This document shows, piece by piece, positions 27,967 to 40,260 of a DNA stretch of 49,301 bases; the first letter of the stretch is position 1, and each line of letters opens with the position of its first letter. Under the pieces are notes generated by a model, which was given only the letters and a program-made list of their open reading frames with translations, was not told where the DNA came from and did no database searches. The stretch is from Beroe ovata (lineage: Eukaryota; Ctenophora; Nuda; Beroida; Beroidae), in the NCBI GenBank assembly GCA_946803715.1, contig CAMPET010000389.1, positions 1-49,301 on the forward strand, given 5' to 3'. The position numbers were made by a program, and so were the translations under genes.

Positions 27967-30155
27967 ATGACTGAGGAAAAATACCGGGAATACATCACAG
28001 AATGGGTGACAGAACCACATCTCTACGCAGCTGTGTCAGTATGATATATGAAGTTTCACTCCATAGAACACGACTGCACAAGTGTCATCGAGTGCACAAG
28101 TGTCATACAACCCATCATATGCATCAACTTAAACTTATGCAGGCTGAATGCGTATAATGATTTTCAAATGACCATCATTCAGGCAATTTTACTTTGTAAT
28201 TGTACGGTTATTTACAGGTTTTCCATCCATTGGCTCGACAGGGTTCTCTTTATCTGCTGTGTTGCTCTGATGGTGATTGTGCTGACTGGCAACACGTTGG
28301 TGAGCAGATGACATCACCCCTCCCCCGTCCATAGCATTAATAATTACCTATCTCTCTTATTATAATCATCTCTCTTGTGACATCTTGACATCTTGATATT
28401 ATATATGGCATCTTTCTATATTGTGATGACAAATGATGATTTGCAGGCATAGAAAATTGTATCACTACCAATAGGCCTGAGTTGAATTGAGATGATCACG
28501 ATACATAGGGATTATGATAATGCACGTGATTATGTCATTGTCAGAATCTACATTAACAAATTATTGACCATGAACTGATCAATAATTCATATCGAAAATT
28601 TCAGATTCTACTTGCAATGTGGAGGAAAATGTTCTTTAATTTCCCCAACAACATTCTGCTGACCAACATGGCAATATCAGACCTCGGAGTGGGAGTCATG
28701 GTGATGCCCTTCACTGCCGAATCATTCTTCCAACTGAGGGAGAATAATGTGAGTTCTTTGAACGCTTTTCATGATGTGCCGGGGTTCACTGAAAGGGGGA
28801 GAAAATGCCCTTACAATGTATCATTTTCAATTTCAAAACGGCGGACAAGGGGGAAGGTGGTGTCGAAAACCTGGGGAGATTATGCCGATCCATTTAACAG
28901 CCGGCCCCAGGGCCCAGCTTATCCCTAGATCTAGTTGCTTAGAGATACCTAGTAGTGTAAGTATTACTCATTGACTCGCCTGCAGACACTGTCAGAGAAG
29001 GGAGCACTGTGCACCATAGTTGGCGTGATAAGGCAAAGTCTTCTTTGTTCCTCCACTTTCACAGTAGCTGTGATAAGCTTCGAGCGATATGTAGCCGTCC
29101 TGAAGCCCATGTCATACAAGTAGGTATATATCGTGAAATTATATTAGGCAGCAGGGCAATTGCAATGATTCTGATAACAAAACTTCTGATGAGTTTTTGG
29201 TTAATCATTGATGTCACAATGCTTATATTAGTTCTGCAGTAGTCTGATCATATGATTATGATTGATGGCAACCTGATAGTGACCCGATACTGATATGATC
29301 TTGTCCATCTAGGAGGTTGATCAACATGAGATTTGCACTGGTGGCTTTGTCCGCAATATGGATTTACTCCTTGGCTTATTCACTCATAACAGTCGCCATG
29401 ACAGGTATTACCAGTTCTTCCCACTCCCCATTAACTGAACTTGCAGAACTTGGTTTATATTGGCGAAAGACGCAGGACTCAATTAACCATGCTGTATCCC
29501 CATTGGCAGAGAAAAATGGAGCATATGTGTACAACGATTACACAGGATATTGTATCCAGCAATGGTGGTTCATCCAGAGATCGGACCTTGCAGAAACCCT
29601 TGATGTGAGTATAGCCATATACCTACGTAATACTTGCTTTTGATTCTTAAATCTTGGCTATAATGAATAATGATACCTACTTGCATGAGGTAATCATTTC
29701 AGGTGATGATCAACATAGCAGTAAACTTCCTTATCCCGTTCACATTTATGGGGTTTTATTACATCAAGGTGCTCCGAGCACTGCACTTCCACAGGAACTT
29801 CTGCAAGAAAAGCGAGAACTCCTCCTCATTTTCGTCAAAAAACATCCTCACCAAGAGGGACAAGGAAATAAATGTTTCGTGGACAGTTCTTATCATTTTA
29901 GTGCTATTCGTGCTGTGCTGGATTCCGTTTCTCGTCCAGTGTGTGTTGGCAATCATCCACCAATACGAAATGGACGACCAGCTTCAACTCTACTTTGTCA
30001 CTGCAGCAAACATGTTCTATTTTCTGGGATGTGGGATAAATCCGCTGATACTTATCTTCAGGTGTGCTTGGTTTAAGTCTGAAACTAAGATAATGCTAGT
30101 AACAGTGATCAATTGGATATTGCGTACGAATTTTTCTGTTGTGGAAGCTCACTGA
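27967..30155 (+). CDS. Class A (rhodopsin-like) G protein-coupled receptor, about 390 aa
   Basis: Exons: 27967-28034 (N-terminus, less certain), 28218-28299 (TM1, LTGNTL), 28605-28748 (TM2, NNILLTNMAISD), 28986-29119 (TM3, CTIVG to SFERYVAVLKP), 29313-29604 (TM4 and long ECL2) and 29703-30155 (TM5-TM7). Class A marks are the GN in TM1, the AISD of TM2, ERY for DRY at the end of TM3, a Trp in TM4, a Cys in ECL2 (DYTGYC) that can pair with the TM3 Cys, CWIPF in TM6 and GINPLIL for NPxxY in TM7. ECL2 is long (about 65 residues) and the C-tail is short. The first exon uses a weak donor (GTCAGT). An alternative is one continuous exon from the ATG at 28048. The ligand cannot be assigned. Confidence 0.9.
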
Positions 30156-30193
30156 TACCAACTGGTATAATCTATTTGATGATTCCTACCAGA

Positions 30194-30199
30194 TTTATT
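30194..30199 (-). terminator. Possible poly(A) signal of the MFS gene
   Basis: AATAAA on the minus strand, about 250 bp beyond the transporter stop codon and inside the presumed 3' UTR of the convergent GPCR. Confidence 0.4.
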
Positions 30200-30399
30200 T
30201 ATGTGCTGTGATTCGGCTGTTGTTCAATCACTGAATTGAATTGCAACTCAACTGAAAGGCTTCGTTCAATCGAATCTAATGTTCTCAAACTTATTAATAA
30301 GCAATTTTCATTCAATGCTCACATAGTAATTTGCAGAATCTCATTATACAAAGATTAATAAGGGTAAATTTATATTACTCGATCCTCATTGGACTGGTT

Positions 30400-30405
30400 A
30401 ATAAA
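30400..30405 (+). terminator. Possible poly(A) signal of the GPCR gene
   Basis: AATAAA on the plus strand, 245 bp after the GPCR stop codon. If both signals are used, the two convergent transcripts overlap by about 200 bp. Confidence 0.4.
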
Positions 30406-30444
30406 ATTGATTCAATGAACAAAAGTGCTTTTCACCTTTTATGA

Positions 30445-32338
30445 TCATTGATCATTATGAGATCCATGTTCGATTTTACTACTCATACCCGGAGTAAAGG
30501 ACAAAACTAACACAACTGCCAAGACGACTAAAACTGTTATAATTGAACCTTTCAATGTGTCATGCATTGATAGATAAGTGATGAAGAAAGTAAAAGCTGA
30601 TCCAACAATTCTGCTCATTCCATCAACCAACCCAAAGCCACAGTTCCTTGCTACTGTTGGATAAATCTTAGGCAGAATGATGAAGAAAACCACAGAGATC
30701 CCATTCACACAAAACAATAAGATACCAAAAGAAATGAATAGCATTACTTTTGGTAAGCAGAAGCATAGGAGAAAGTTGAACACTATTGCATTGACTGATA
30801 AGATCTTCATTGTCCATATCTCTCTCAGCTGTTCAACGAGATATATTGAAACAATAGCAGAAGCATAAAGAGCAGATGCAGTCAGCATTCCATTTACAAA
30901 GTCTGTGTCATTCAGTTTTTCGCAAGGAGACTCTTCAGTATCTGGAGAAACTGTTTTCATGCCACAATAATTTACAGCCAGGCATCGCAGAAAAACAACA
31001 CCTAGGCCTTTGTAAGCAGCTTGAAGACATGAATAGAGAATTGCTACCCAAAACGTCTCACAACGAATGTCCCTCCCACATATTGCTGCGAGCGAGTCTT
31101 TGAATTGAGCAAGATATGTCTCCGATGTTCTCCCTACTTCTTTTTTAATCGAAACTTCGTTCAAACTGTATTTCAAATTTGATGCTCCGACTATCCTCCT
31201 GAGATAAATCAGGCTATTTCTGATCCATAAATCACTAAATTAAGGAGGATATCAACAGTTTTCCATACCAGCTATACTGCACCCTACCTCAACGCATTCT
31301 TCATTTCTTCATGGTCATTCACTCCACTGAGATACTTGGGTGACTCAGCCAGGAATGGAAGAGCAAGAATAGGAATAAGTGTTGGGATAGCCATTAATAG
31401 GGTGTAGGTGCGCCATCCAAAGGAGTTTACGGATAGTGCTGCTATACCATTTGCTCCCAGTATCCCAGTATTCCAGAACGTTGTGATGACAAGAACACCA
31501 GATGCCCTGCACACCGCGTACACATTAGAATATCTCATCTTGCTAGGCTCATATGAAATTAATTGACCAAGATTTCTAATCATGCTAAGAGTTTAATTCA
31601 CTCAGAAACTGTGTCCATTGATTGTCAAGATCTTACCTGAAAGTCTCAGCTGAAACCTCTGCCCAGTACGTGTAAACAACGCTCAATACACCACCTGCAC
31701 AAAAACCAACCAAGACAAAGAATGGGAGATAGAATGGAAAACTGTGTGTAAAGATGGTAAATATCATAGCCACGAATTGCACTGCACACGTCCCAATAGC
31801 TGTTGTTTTCCTTCCATACCTTGTAGAGAACTGAATTAGGGGGTCAATACAAATCAAGCTCAATCTAAAGTTACGCATGACTACTTGTAGCTTGCCTGTC
31901 CGAGAGCATCCCAATAATAACCGCTCCAAATCCAGATGCACAAAAGTTGAGCGAGAAAAGGGATGCTTTTTCTGATGGTGATAAGCTCCACTCACAGCTG
32001 CATGGATTGTTACTAAGATATATGTTACACTAACAATGTGGCACCAGTGTTTTCACAAAATAAAGTGTAACTTACCTCACATAGGGAATGATGATAATCG
32101 AATATCCAGCCTGCATTGACTCAGAGAGCACAATGAATCCTAATGTTATCAGATAAGCAAGAGTAACAATGTTGAAGCTACCACCATCCAACACGTCCTG
32201 CACAGAGATCTCTTGTTTCTCTGTTGAAGAAGAAGTGTTCTCGCCATCGGGTTTTGCTGCAGAGGCTCCTGTGGTAGATGTCACCTCAGAACGTGTTTCA
32301 TGCATGAGTGGATGTTCCTCAGTTGGCTCATGATCCAC
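30445..32338 (-). CDS. MFS transporter, SV2/SVOP/SLC22-like, 506 aa, complete
   Basis: Membrane transporter of the major facilitator superfamily, most like the SVOP/SV2 and SLC22 branch. Five minus-strand exons (32338-32076, 31997-31896, 31819-31637, 31506-31288 and 31198-30445) sum to 1521 nt with no frame break. The N-terminus (about 50 residues) is cytoplasmic, polar and Ser/Thr-rich. MFS motif A is complete at residues 117-126 (GMLSDRYGRK). ESPKYL at 237-242 follows TM6. YPTVARNCGFGLVDGMSRI is the matching C-half signature, and hydrophobic segments account for about 12 TMs. The intron between exons 2 and 3 starts with GC (GCAAGC). For exon 4 an earlier acceptor near 31579 would add 24-25 residues. 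The substrate cannot be predicted. Confidence 0.9.
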
Positions 32339-33214
32339 ACATGAATTGAACGTGTCTTTGATGAAAGGAATCTTGACAGCTGCTACATGGGTAGTTTGCT
32401 ATGAGGACTAAATAATACACGACTGTACAGTTGGAAGCATTTCACAAATTCAAGTTCCCGGAGTCAACATTCTCAAGGAGATTCTATAGAGGCAAATAAT
32501 AGGAACTACAGAGGTCAAATTATGTAACAAAAGCAACCAGCAATGAAAACAAAAACTGAGTAAAAAAGTAATGTTTTGCTCAGTTGCTATGAATAGCACA
32601 CACCTGTTGTATATGATATATCTGACAAAAGAGTTGAGTTCCACACTGATCGAGGCGATGAACAAAATGGGAGTTATACCAGAATGTACAATGTATGTGG
32701 CACGTGCTGGTACAATTTCCACATGGTGATAGATGCAACTGCCACGGTTGAGATTCAATGAGATGAGGTCTCAGGTTTCCTCCTTCTCTTCTATTTTATA
32801 GAGCCTCAGTAAAGGATAACACTATGGGTAGATGGTATACACGAAGCAGGTATTGTAGGAACATCTTGATATAGCAGGTAAGTTCTAGAATCTAGATGGT
32901 AGGTACTCAGCTAGTTCTGGATTATAAATTTGTGTGGTGAGCAGGGTGAGAATAACTCACTTGATTGATGTAAAATTCCTACTTATGTCGCTTTAAAAGA
33001 AGATACATATATTCGAGTCTGAATAAAATCATCAATGGATCGAGTTAGTCATCACAATAACTGAACGAAATATTCAATACTGATCATACCGCGAATTGGC
33101 TGTTGATAAAACAATTAAAATGTTATCATACAATGCACTTATCAGGCAATGTCACATTATTCAGGTAATCACATAATTCTGCATTTATTCCAAATAATAC
33201 TAATAGATAATGTA
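32339..33214. other. Spacer between the MFS and TRIM-NHL genes
   Basis: This is the presumed 5' region of the (-) transporter and the 3' region of the (-) TRIM-NHL gene. TTTATT at 33184-33189 is AATAAA on the minus strand, just past the TRIM-NHL stop. No other gene was seen. Confidence 0.6.
33184..33189 (-). terminator. Possible poly(A) signal of the TRIM-NHL gene
   Basis: AATAAA on the minus strand, about 26 bp after the TGA at 33215-33217. Confidence 0.5.
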
Positions 33215-36200
33215 TCAAAGCATATGTGACTCCAATTCAAGATATGGAAGTAGTTTCTTGTCCATGATGTGTATCCTATGGTTCCCCCAGTCACTGACAT
33301 ACACGTTTCCCGCCTCATCTGAGGCCACCGAGTGCGGATAGAGAAACTCCCATCGCTCTGCCCCTCGCCTGAAAAAACCACCATATTATCTTGAATATCA
33401 ACCTAAGAAATTAGTGTAATTGTAGATCATCTCTAAGTCTCTATAGCATAGATCATGACCGCACCGTTAGCATGTTAGAACAGCTCTTGTAACTCTCACC
33501 TGCCGAAAACGCTGATGAATCTACCATCTGAGCTGTGTACGCTCAGACAGTTGTTATCACTATCCACAACGAGAATATCGCCATTTCTATGACTACAGAT
33601 CCCGTTAACACCCCAAAATTCACCGGAGCTCTTGCCATATTTTCCGAACTCAGAAATGTACTGATAGTTGTTGTCGAAAAGCTGAACTCTGTAGTTACAA
33701 TGATCAGACACGAGGAGTCGACCCCAATTGTCATAGCAACAGCTGATAGGTTCTCGGAACTCCCCCTGATAAAGACAAAACCGTCAGTGACACAGATCAA
33801 AACATCCTCAATGTGAAAAGACAAAATATTAGGACTAGACTAAGAAATATGTAAATGAATTTGTAATGCGAAACAAATATAATGTGAAGGTACCCTGGCT
33901 TTGCCTTTTCTACCAAGAGTCTTTATGTAGTTTCCCATTCCATCAAATATTTGCACTCTGTGGTTTTCAGTATCACACACTGCCAAATCACTATTGCTAG
34001 GGTTTATTGCTATCCCCCTAGGTTCATTGAACTGTCCTCTCATAGACCCTGGTCCTCCTAGAATATTGCATTGCTAGACCTGTTATACTGCACGTTGATA
34101 ACAGCTAGGTATTATAGAGGAATAGAAATACGTGTTCAGCGTATAATTCGACACCAAACTCACCAAGTTCTGCCACTTGAAGAGCATTACGACCATAGAT
34201 CTGGATAACGTTGATGTCTATGTCAGACACATAGATGTGGTCGGATGACAGGGCAATCCCACAGGGGTTGATGAGGTTGTTGATACAGTACTCACTCTCA
34301 TCCTCAATGAATATCTGAATTCGGCCATTGCCCTCCTCTGCTATGGCAACACACCCCTCATCAACTACAGATAAGAGGGATGAGTCATTAGAGTGCGTGT
34401 GTTGTTACGGAAACAGTACTATCAACTTTGAAATGATTTTCCATACAAACCAGCTATTCCAGTGGGATTCATCAGATAGCCAGGCTCCGTGCCTTTCCGC
34501 CCCATGACACTCCAGTCAACCTAGAAATAGAGCATTTACACTACAGATTATCTTCGCAAAATTTCAATGATCTTTGAGCACTGTTACATATTGCATACCC
34601 ATAAATAATTGATGGGTCCCATATCACACTAATTATGGCACTCACCTGTTTAAGAGATGGATTCCGCATGTATACTTTTCTGCCAAGATGTCTTGGCAAG
34701 GATCTCTCCCACTGATGCTCTTCTGCTGAAAACTTCTTGTAATCGCTAACAGATCCAAAGGTCAGTGAACGACTAAGCAGCCTACTCTCATCATACGATT
34801 TGGGAGATGGCCCTCTGTCCTTGTAAGTTTGCGTGAGGAAGTTTGTGAGGCCCCCTCTATCATTGCTCTGTTTCCGAGGCAAGGTCTGAGTCTGTCTGCT
34901 GTTCATCTCAGAGATTTTGTTGGAATCATGTCTGTTGCGGGGGAGTGTTGCTGATTTGTATAGAGAATTCCTCAATGCACTAACTCGCTTGCTATATTTC
35001 CTTTTGAATGGTTCATCTTCAATCAGTTCTCTAGATTCAACTCTCGGCGATTTAGCAACTTGAACACAAGAGTCATTGTAAGATGTATCAGTCTGAGTCC
35101 TGTTATTGATCAACTTTGATTTCTTTTCAGATGCACTTAGCTCAGTCTCACTGGATTCAGACAAAATCAGACTATCATCAGTTTGAGCATAACGCTCTGA
35201 CCATACCTTGGCTTCAGGAGCATCAGCCACTATTGTTTCTGGTTTTCTTGGTTTATTGAACATGATACCATCGCCATAATCATACGCATCAGGACTCATG
35301 TCTGCCTCCATGGCATCATTGAATGCATCGACAAAGAAATCTAAGTCTTCAGGAAACGATCTCAATTGGAGGCCTTGTAAACTCTCGTTTGACCTAGAAT
35401 CATCTCGAGCATCTGATTCTGGCAATTTATCTATCAGCCCTTCATTTGTGCTTGACATGTTTTCTGGAACAATCGGAGAGTTGGCGTTTATATTGAACTC
35501 TTCTTCATCAACTATGGTACTCCCAACTGAAGATGCATCAACGGAGTTCACCGACATGGTACTTCCTTCCATCACATCTGCTGCTATGCTCTCTTCTTCA
35601 AGGGATGGCTGAACATCATCAATGTCCACTGAAGGCTGTGCATGATCACTTACATTTGGGGGGTGATCTTCTTTATCAGGTATCACTAATTCTTGGCCTA
35701 CCATGTTTCCCTCAAGTTCACACGGATCTACAAAATCAGGTGTAACCACAGAGCTAGTCTCAGAAAGGCTGGTATAGTTAAGCTTTGACCACTCCACATA
35801 CTCAGCAATGTTGTCAAAATACAAAGTATGAGCTTCTTTCTGAATTTCTTCAGGCTCCTCACCAATCACAACATTTTTACATCGCCGAGGCTTATCTGTA
35901 ATGGTTGTTATTGAGAGAGGCTGTACCTCTTTCATGGAGATATCACTATCAGCGCCTGATCCACCACTGCCAGCATACTCCTGACTCTGACAATACATCC
36001 TATCAGGTGGGAGAGACGATACTCCTGTCAGTGAACCCTGATCCGGTTCAGGGAGATTCTCCATAAACCCCAGATTCTCTCCTTTGACCAAGTACGAGGT
36101 ACTGAGTATCCTGTCTAGCATTATCCGTTTGGAGGAGGTGGGATCATCTGGCTCATCTTCATCGTAGTCACTAAATGTGAGGAGTGGGTGAAGTTTCCTG

Positions 36201-38794
36201 CAGTATTCTTCTTCATTGGAGATTGAAACTGAGCTATCACTCACTCCATCGAGGGATTGATAAGATGAATCATTCAGTCGACTTTCATGTTCTTTCTTTT
36301 GCGAATCTTTAGCAGTATCAGTAGATGAATTTATGCTTTCACTCGATGCAGAGTGATACTTTGTTGCCCCACAGTTGAGTTCATTGCAACTTGAAGCTGT
36401 TATGAAACTTTCCTTTGAAACGGCTGATGAATTTGGAATGCTTTCAGAACATGAAAGACTTCTCTCCCTTTTTCTTGAGGCCATGTACTCGCTTCGAGCT
36501 GATTCTCGAACATTGCTTATAGGATCCGAATGATGTGAGCAATCCTTCAGAATGCCCTCATACGCCAGAACAGAATAAAGTTGCTGCTTACACTCTACAG
36601 AAGTTTTTATATCAACTACCATTTCTTCACCATCATCAAACAAGATCACTTGCTCTTCAGTCCCATCATTTTCTGGTGCTGAGGACACAGTATTAATAGT
36701 GGGTTCCTCTGCAATGTTACTGAGATCTTGATCAGAATACGTGGAGGAGTGAGTCAGATAATCGTCATCATCTGGTAAGTCACCAGCTCTATTCTCAAAC
36801 AAACCCTCATCAATGAACTCAACTTTGCCTGTACTTCCCGAGCCCTGATAATCCCTGACTTTCTCTATAAGTGGGGAATGATGATTCTGATCTGTGACAG
36901 GGGTAGAGACTTTGTCAGGTTTCATTGAATTGACACTGGCTTTCTCCGAGGATTCTCTTTTCATACTTTCACCATAACTTGTTGGAAATTGTACAGTTTC
37001 ATCTTCACAAGATAGGAGCCTCTCAGCCACTTCAAAGTCCAATTCTTCAGCAGCCAAAAGTCCCCGTTGGAGGGAGGAAGTTGGTGATGACGGAGATCTC
37101 CTACCAAGTGATTCATAATCAGCATCTCTAGTTGGCGTCTTGGGAGGTTTCTGTTGATATGAAAAACGCTTTTTCTTCCCTTTTAGCACAGGTGAGCTGT
37201 GTCCTGCAGGGGGACTCTTACGCACAAAATTTTCAGACGAAACAGACGGTCTCCGGTCATTGAAGATGTCTGATATATTGTCCATTGTGTCAGACTTTGA
37301 TAGCTCGCTCTGGGGAGCTTTGCAACTCCTTGACCTACTCCTGGAGACCTCATCCAAGTGGGAACCACAGCAATGACTGCTATAGCTGGTGTTTGATGTG
37401 AGACTGACGTTGGATCCTCGGCTATGAAGGCACCCGCTTCGGCAGTCCAGGGGATCAGTTCCCTTCTCTGACACTTTGCTGCTCTCATTTTCGAACGTTT
37501 CTTTCTCCTCTAGGATTATTCTCTGGGAACTATCCGAGAATCGTTCACGACTCCTCGTTATCTGAATCTGTTTCAGGTTTCCGCTTGATGTAGAGTTGGA
37601 TTCGCTGTGATTGTACACCATGATTGTGAACTGATTGTTCTTGATCATAGACGGTTGTCCAGATACATCTGTCCCCACTGACTTTTCGCTCTTTGACGAT
37701 TGTACTGACGCTTTTCCCATGCTCTCATTCATGCTGTGAACACTGCTAGCTCTGCTGCTGACACTCTTACTGTAGGAAAACTGTTTCCCGAGTGTTTTCC
37801 TGGATGGTTTCCTATTGAACTCCCCCTCCCAGTCCCCGCTAGGTCTCGTATTGGGACCTCTCTGTAAATCGTATTTCCACTGATCACCTGCATCTCGTCT
37901 CCTAGCTGGGAACACGTTGTCAGGGATACTGGCGTTGCCATGGTATCCACCATCATGGTGTGGAACTTGGCGTGGGTAATCCCTCAGGAAGACCACTTGA
38001 TGATCCCTTCTGGTGGGATTCACACTGAAACAGATGAGGAGGGTGTGAGATAGGTTCAAAAACTAGCAGTCCAGCCAGTGATGTCGAGAGTATCATTCGT
38101 GCTAGATCATTTGAAACTCAAGGTTGTATCGGCTGGGTTCAGGGGCAGAATCATGAATGATGAATGATGATATGACTAGATAGATATCCTGATTTTATTT
38201 TTCTACCTGTGAATGTGTGCACATCTATCACACAATAGTTTAGGACATGTGACACAATAGTAGAGTGCTGTGTCTTCACAAGCTTCGCAGATATCACTTC
38301 CCACATGCTTCTCGTTACTGAAAATGGGAGTACTTATGTCATATCGACAAGAGACCAAACTTCTCTGAGACTAAATTTCTCCGGAATAGTTTTTAAAGAT
38401 ATTTCATGTCAGGCATATTTCCATATCTGATTTCAATTTCATACCTCGGGAGTTGGTTTGCGGGTCCTGGGTGTCCACAATAGTGACATGTTCTCCCAGT
38501 ATCACAGACTCGGCAGATTATGTGTCCACAGAGGTACTCAAACCTGGGTAAAACACGTGGTCTTGGAAAGGGTGGAGCATTTGAATAAGTAATAGTCTCG
38601 GGGACATTTGAATTCTAACTAGGAACTGCAACGTTTACCAGATGACATGGAAGGTAAAACAAACTGAGTCATACGTCTCATTTGACAGAAGGCGATTCAC
38701 ATATTGTCTTGTATTCTTACCTGGTTTCAGCATTGATAGGAGACTTGCACTTGTCACATGAAACTGATAGGAATGGATTAGAAGGACTCTGCAT
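33215..38794 (-). CDS. TRIM-NHL protein (RING, B-box, long disordered region, six NHL repeats), 1505 aa
   Basis: Probable RING E3 ubiquitin ligase or RNA-binding TRIM-NHL regulator. Twelve minus-strand exons close exactly to 4518 nt: 38794-38721, 38543-38445, 38317-38207, 38024-34646, 34520-34451, 34364-34164, 34057-33894, 33765-33500 and 33368-33215 are the nine I place (1505 codons plus stop). Residues 13-50 form a compact C3HC4 RING: CDKC, then LCGHIICRVC, then CHYC. Residues 68-103 form a B-box: CEAC, YYCVTC, LLCDRCAHIH and RDH. A single 3379-bp exon encodes residues 95-1221, rich in Ser, Asp and Glu with no domain I recognise and no clear coiled coil or filamin domain. Residues 1222-1505 hold six NHL repeats (for example NPTGIAVDEG, EPRGIAINPS, YPHSVASDEA), enough for a six-bladed propeller. 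Correct count: nine exons. Confidence 0.92.
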
Positions 38795-39614
38795 TTTTGC
38801 TCATCGTGTCGCAATGTGACTTGGTTACATAATGTGTTGCTTTGTTTCCTATATAAGTTGGTCCTTGGGAAGAGAATGTGTGTGTTGGAAATTGTTGGAA
38901 AACACTGAAATGATGAAACATCTATAAAATATCAAATTGAAGCAAAGACCGAAATAGTTACAAAAAGCGTAAAATGGTTTCACGATCATCATGAAATGGT
39001 GGGTACTAGCCAACATGGGACCACGGCTCCAAAACATGCAGTAGGAAGTTTCAAAATGAAACATGATAGGGCACACATAATGGAATGGTATTAATTCTAC
39101 TGATAATAATCAGGTTAAACCGAATAATGAAATGCCTCTGGCAGGAACATCTCCACAGCCTATAGCTGTGTGACTGTGAGACGGGTGAACCGAAGAGCGG
39201 AGCAATGAGCAAGGTCAACGCGATGCAAATATGAATACAATCACTACTGCAAACGGGTGTTTGCCGACACGCAGCCATTTGTGAAATATTATTGGAAAGT
39301 TGAGGCTTCATAAATGTCTAAGGCTCGCATGTCACACGTGTGGAGACTATGCTGGCCAGAGAACGCAGTGTATCTCAGAGAGCTTATTATCTCAGAGCTC
39401 ATTAACTCAGAGCTGGGGCTCGAGTGTGATAACATAGCTCATTAGCTGATTGGTTGAAGTAGTGTATGTGTTGCATTGTAGAGAGTGAGGGCACGATGTA
39501 GTGAGTGGCATCGTCTAATTTACAGTGTGTTACACTGTGTATCACAGTGTGACACACTGTGGCACTGTACAGTGGACAGACACTGCACAGTGCACACCCT
39601 ATATGAGCAGTGAG

Positions 39615-39657
39615 TACTGCACTTAGCACTGCACTTAGCACTGCACTTAGCACTGCA
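39615..39657. repeat. 12-bp tandem repeat CACTGCACTTAG
   Basis: Three and a half units. On the minus strand it reads as repeated Ala-Val-Leu-Ser codons, which explains a spurious ORF. Confidence 0.85.
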
Positions 39658-40076
39658 CCCACTGAGCAGGTTACCTATGGTCTACAACAACATTTCACTA
39701 TAATTATAAACCAGTGAAACACTGGCAACAGCTGTAACTAACACACGCACACACACACACAGTATAACACACTTTATAATATCTGTACTCGCATGTGTTC
39801 ATAATATGCACTGTTTAAAGTGCCCAACAACGCATATTCCAGCCACGTGACAGAGGATTGTTTGAAAAATCTGCAAATTTGACGCAAAAACAGAATCAAA
39901 ACCTTGGTAAAAAACGTGCAGATTGTTTGGGAAACCGCTGGAATATGTACAAGCTAACAAAAGAGCTGCAGTTGGCACCATGTATGTAAAATTTGGCATA
40001 TAATATTCCTCAAGGAACTGTAAAAGGGATTTGTACAATCCATTATCGCCCCCGCGTCACTGTGTAATGAATTACT

Positions 40077-40090
40077 GTTACCATGGTAAC
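40077..40090. promoter_or_regulatory. Perfect RFX/X-box-like palindrome GTTACCATGGTAAC
   Basis: This 14-bp palindrome matches the imperfect inverted repeat bound by RFX factors (GTTRCC..GGYAAC). Two other perfect copies are at 3739-3752 and 48251-48264, with close variants at 1124, 6427, 7005, 15224, 15621, 19213 and 45437. Confidence 0.45.
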
Positions 40091-40139
40091 ACCCACTACG
40101 GCTCAGTGATTATAACCCCCGATTCATGTGAACTTTACA

Positions 40140-40260
40140 TGATGTGTTTGTGTCTGTGTGTCTGTGGGTGTGTTTGTGATTGTGATTGTCTGTGCGCTTG
40201 TGTGTGTGTGTGTGTGTATCTGCCTGTGCGTTGGTGATTTGTGCATGCGTCTGTGTGTGC
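40140..40260. repeat. TG microsatellite
   Basis: (TG)n interrupted by C and A in irregular fashion. Confidence 0.88.

Noticed and set aside
35298-37956. Several ORFs inside the large TRIM-NHL exon in other frames or on the other strand
   Set aside because: Shadows of the 3379-bp coding exon.
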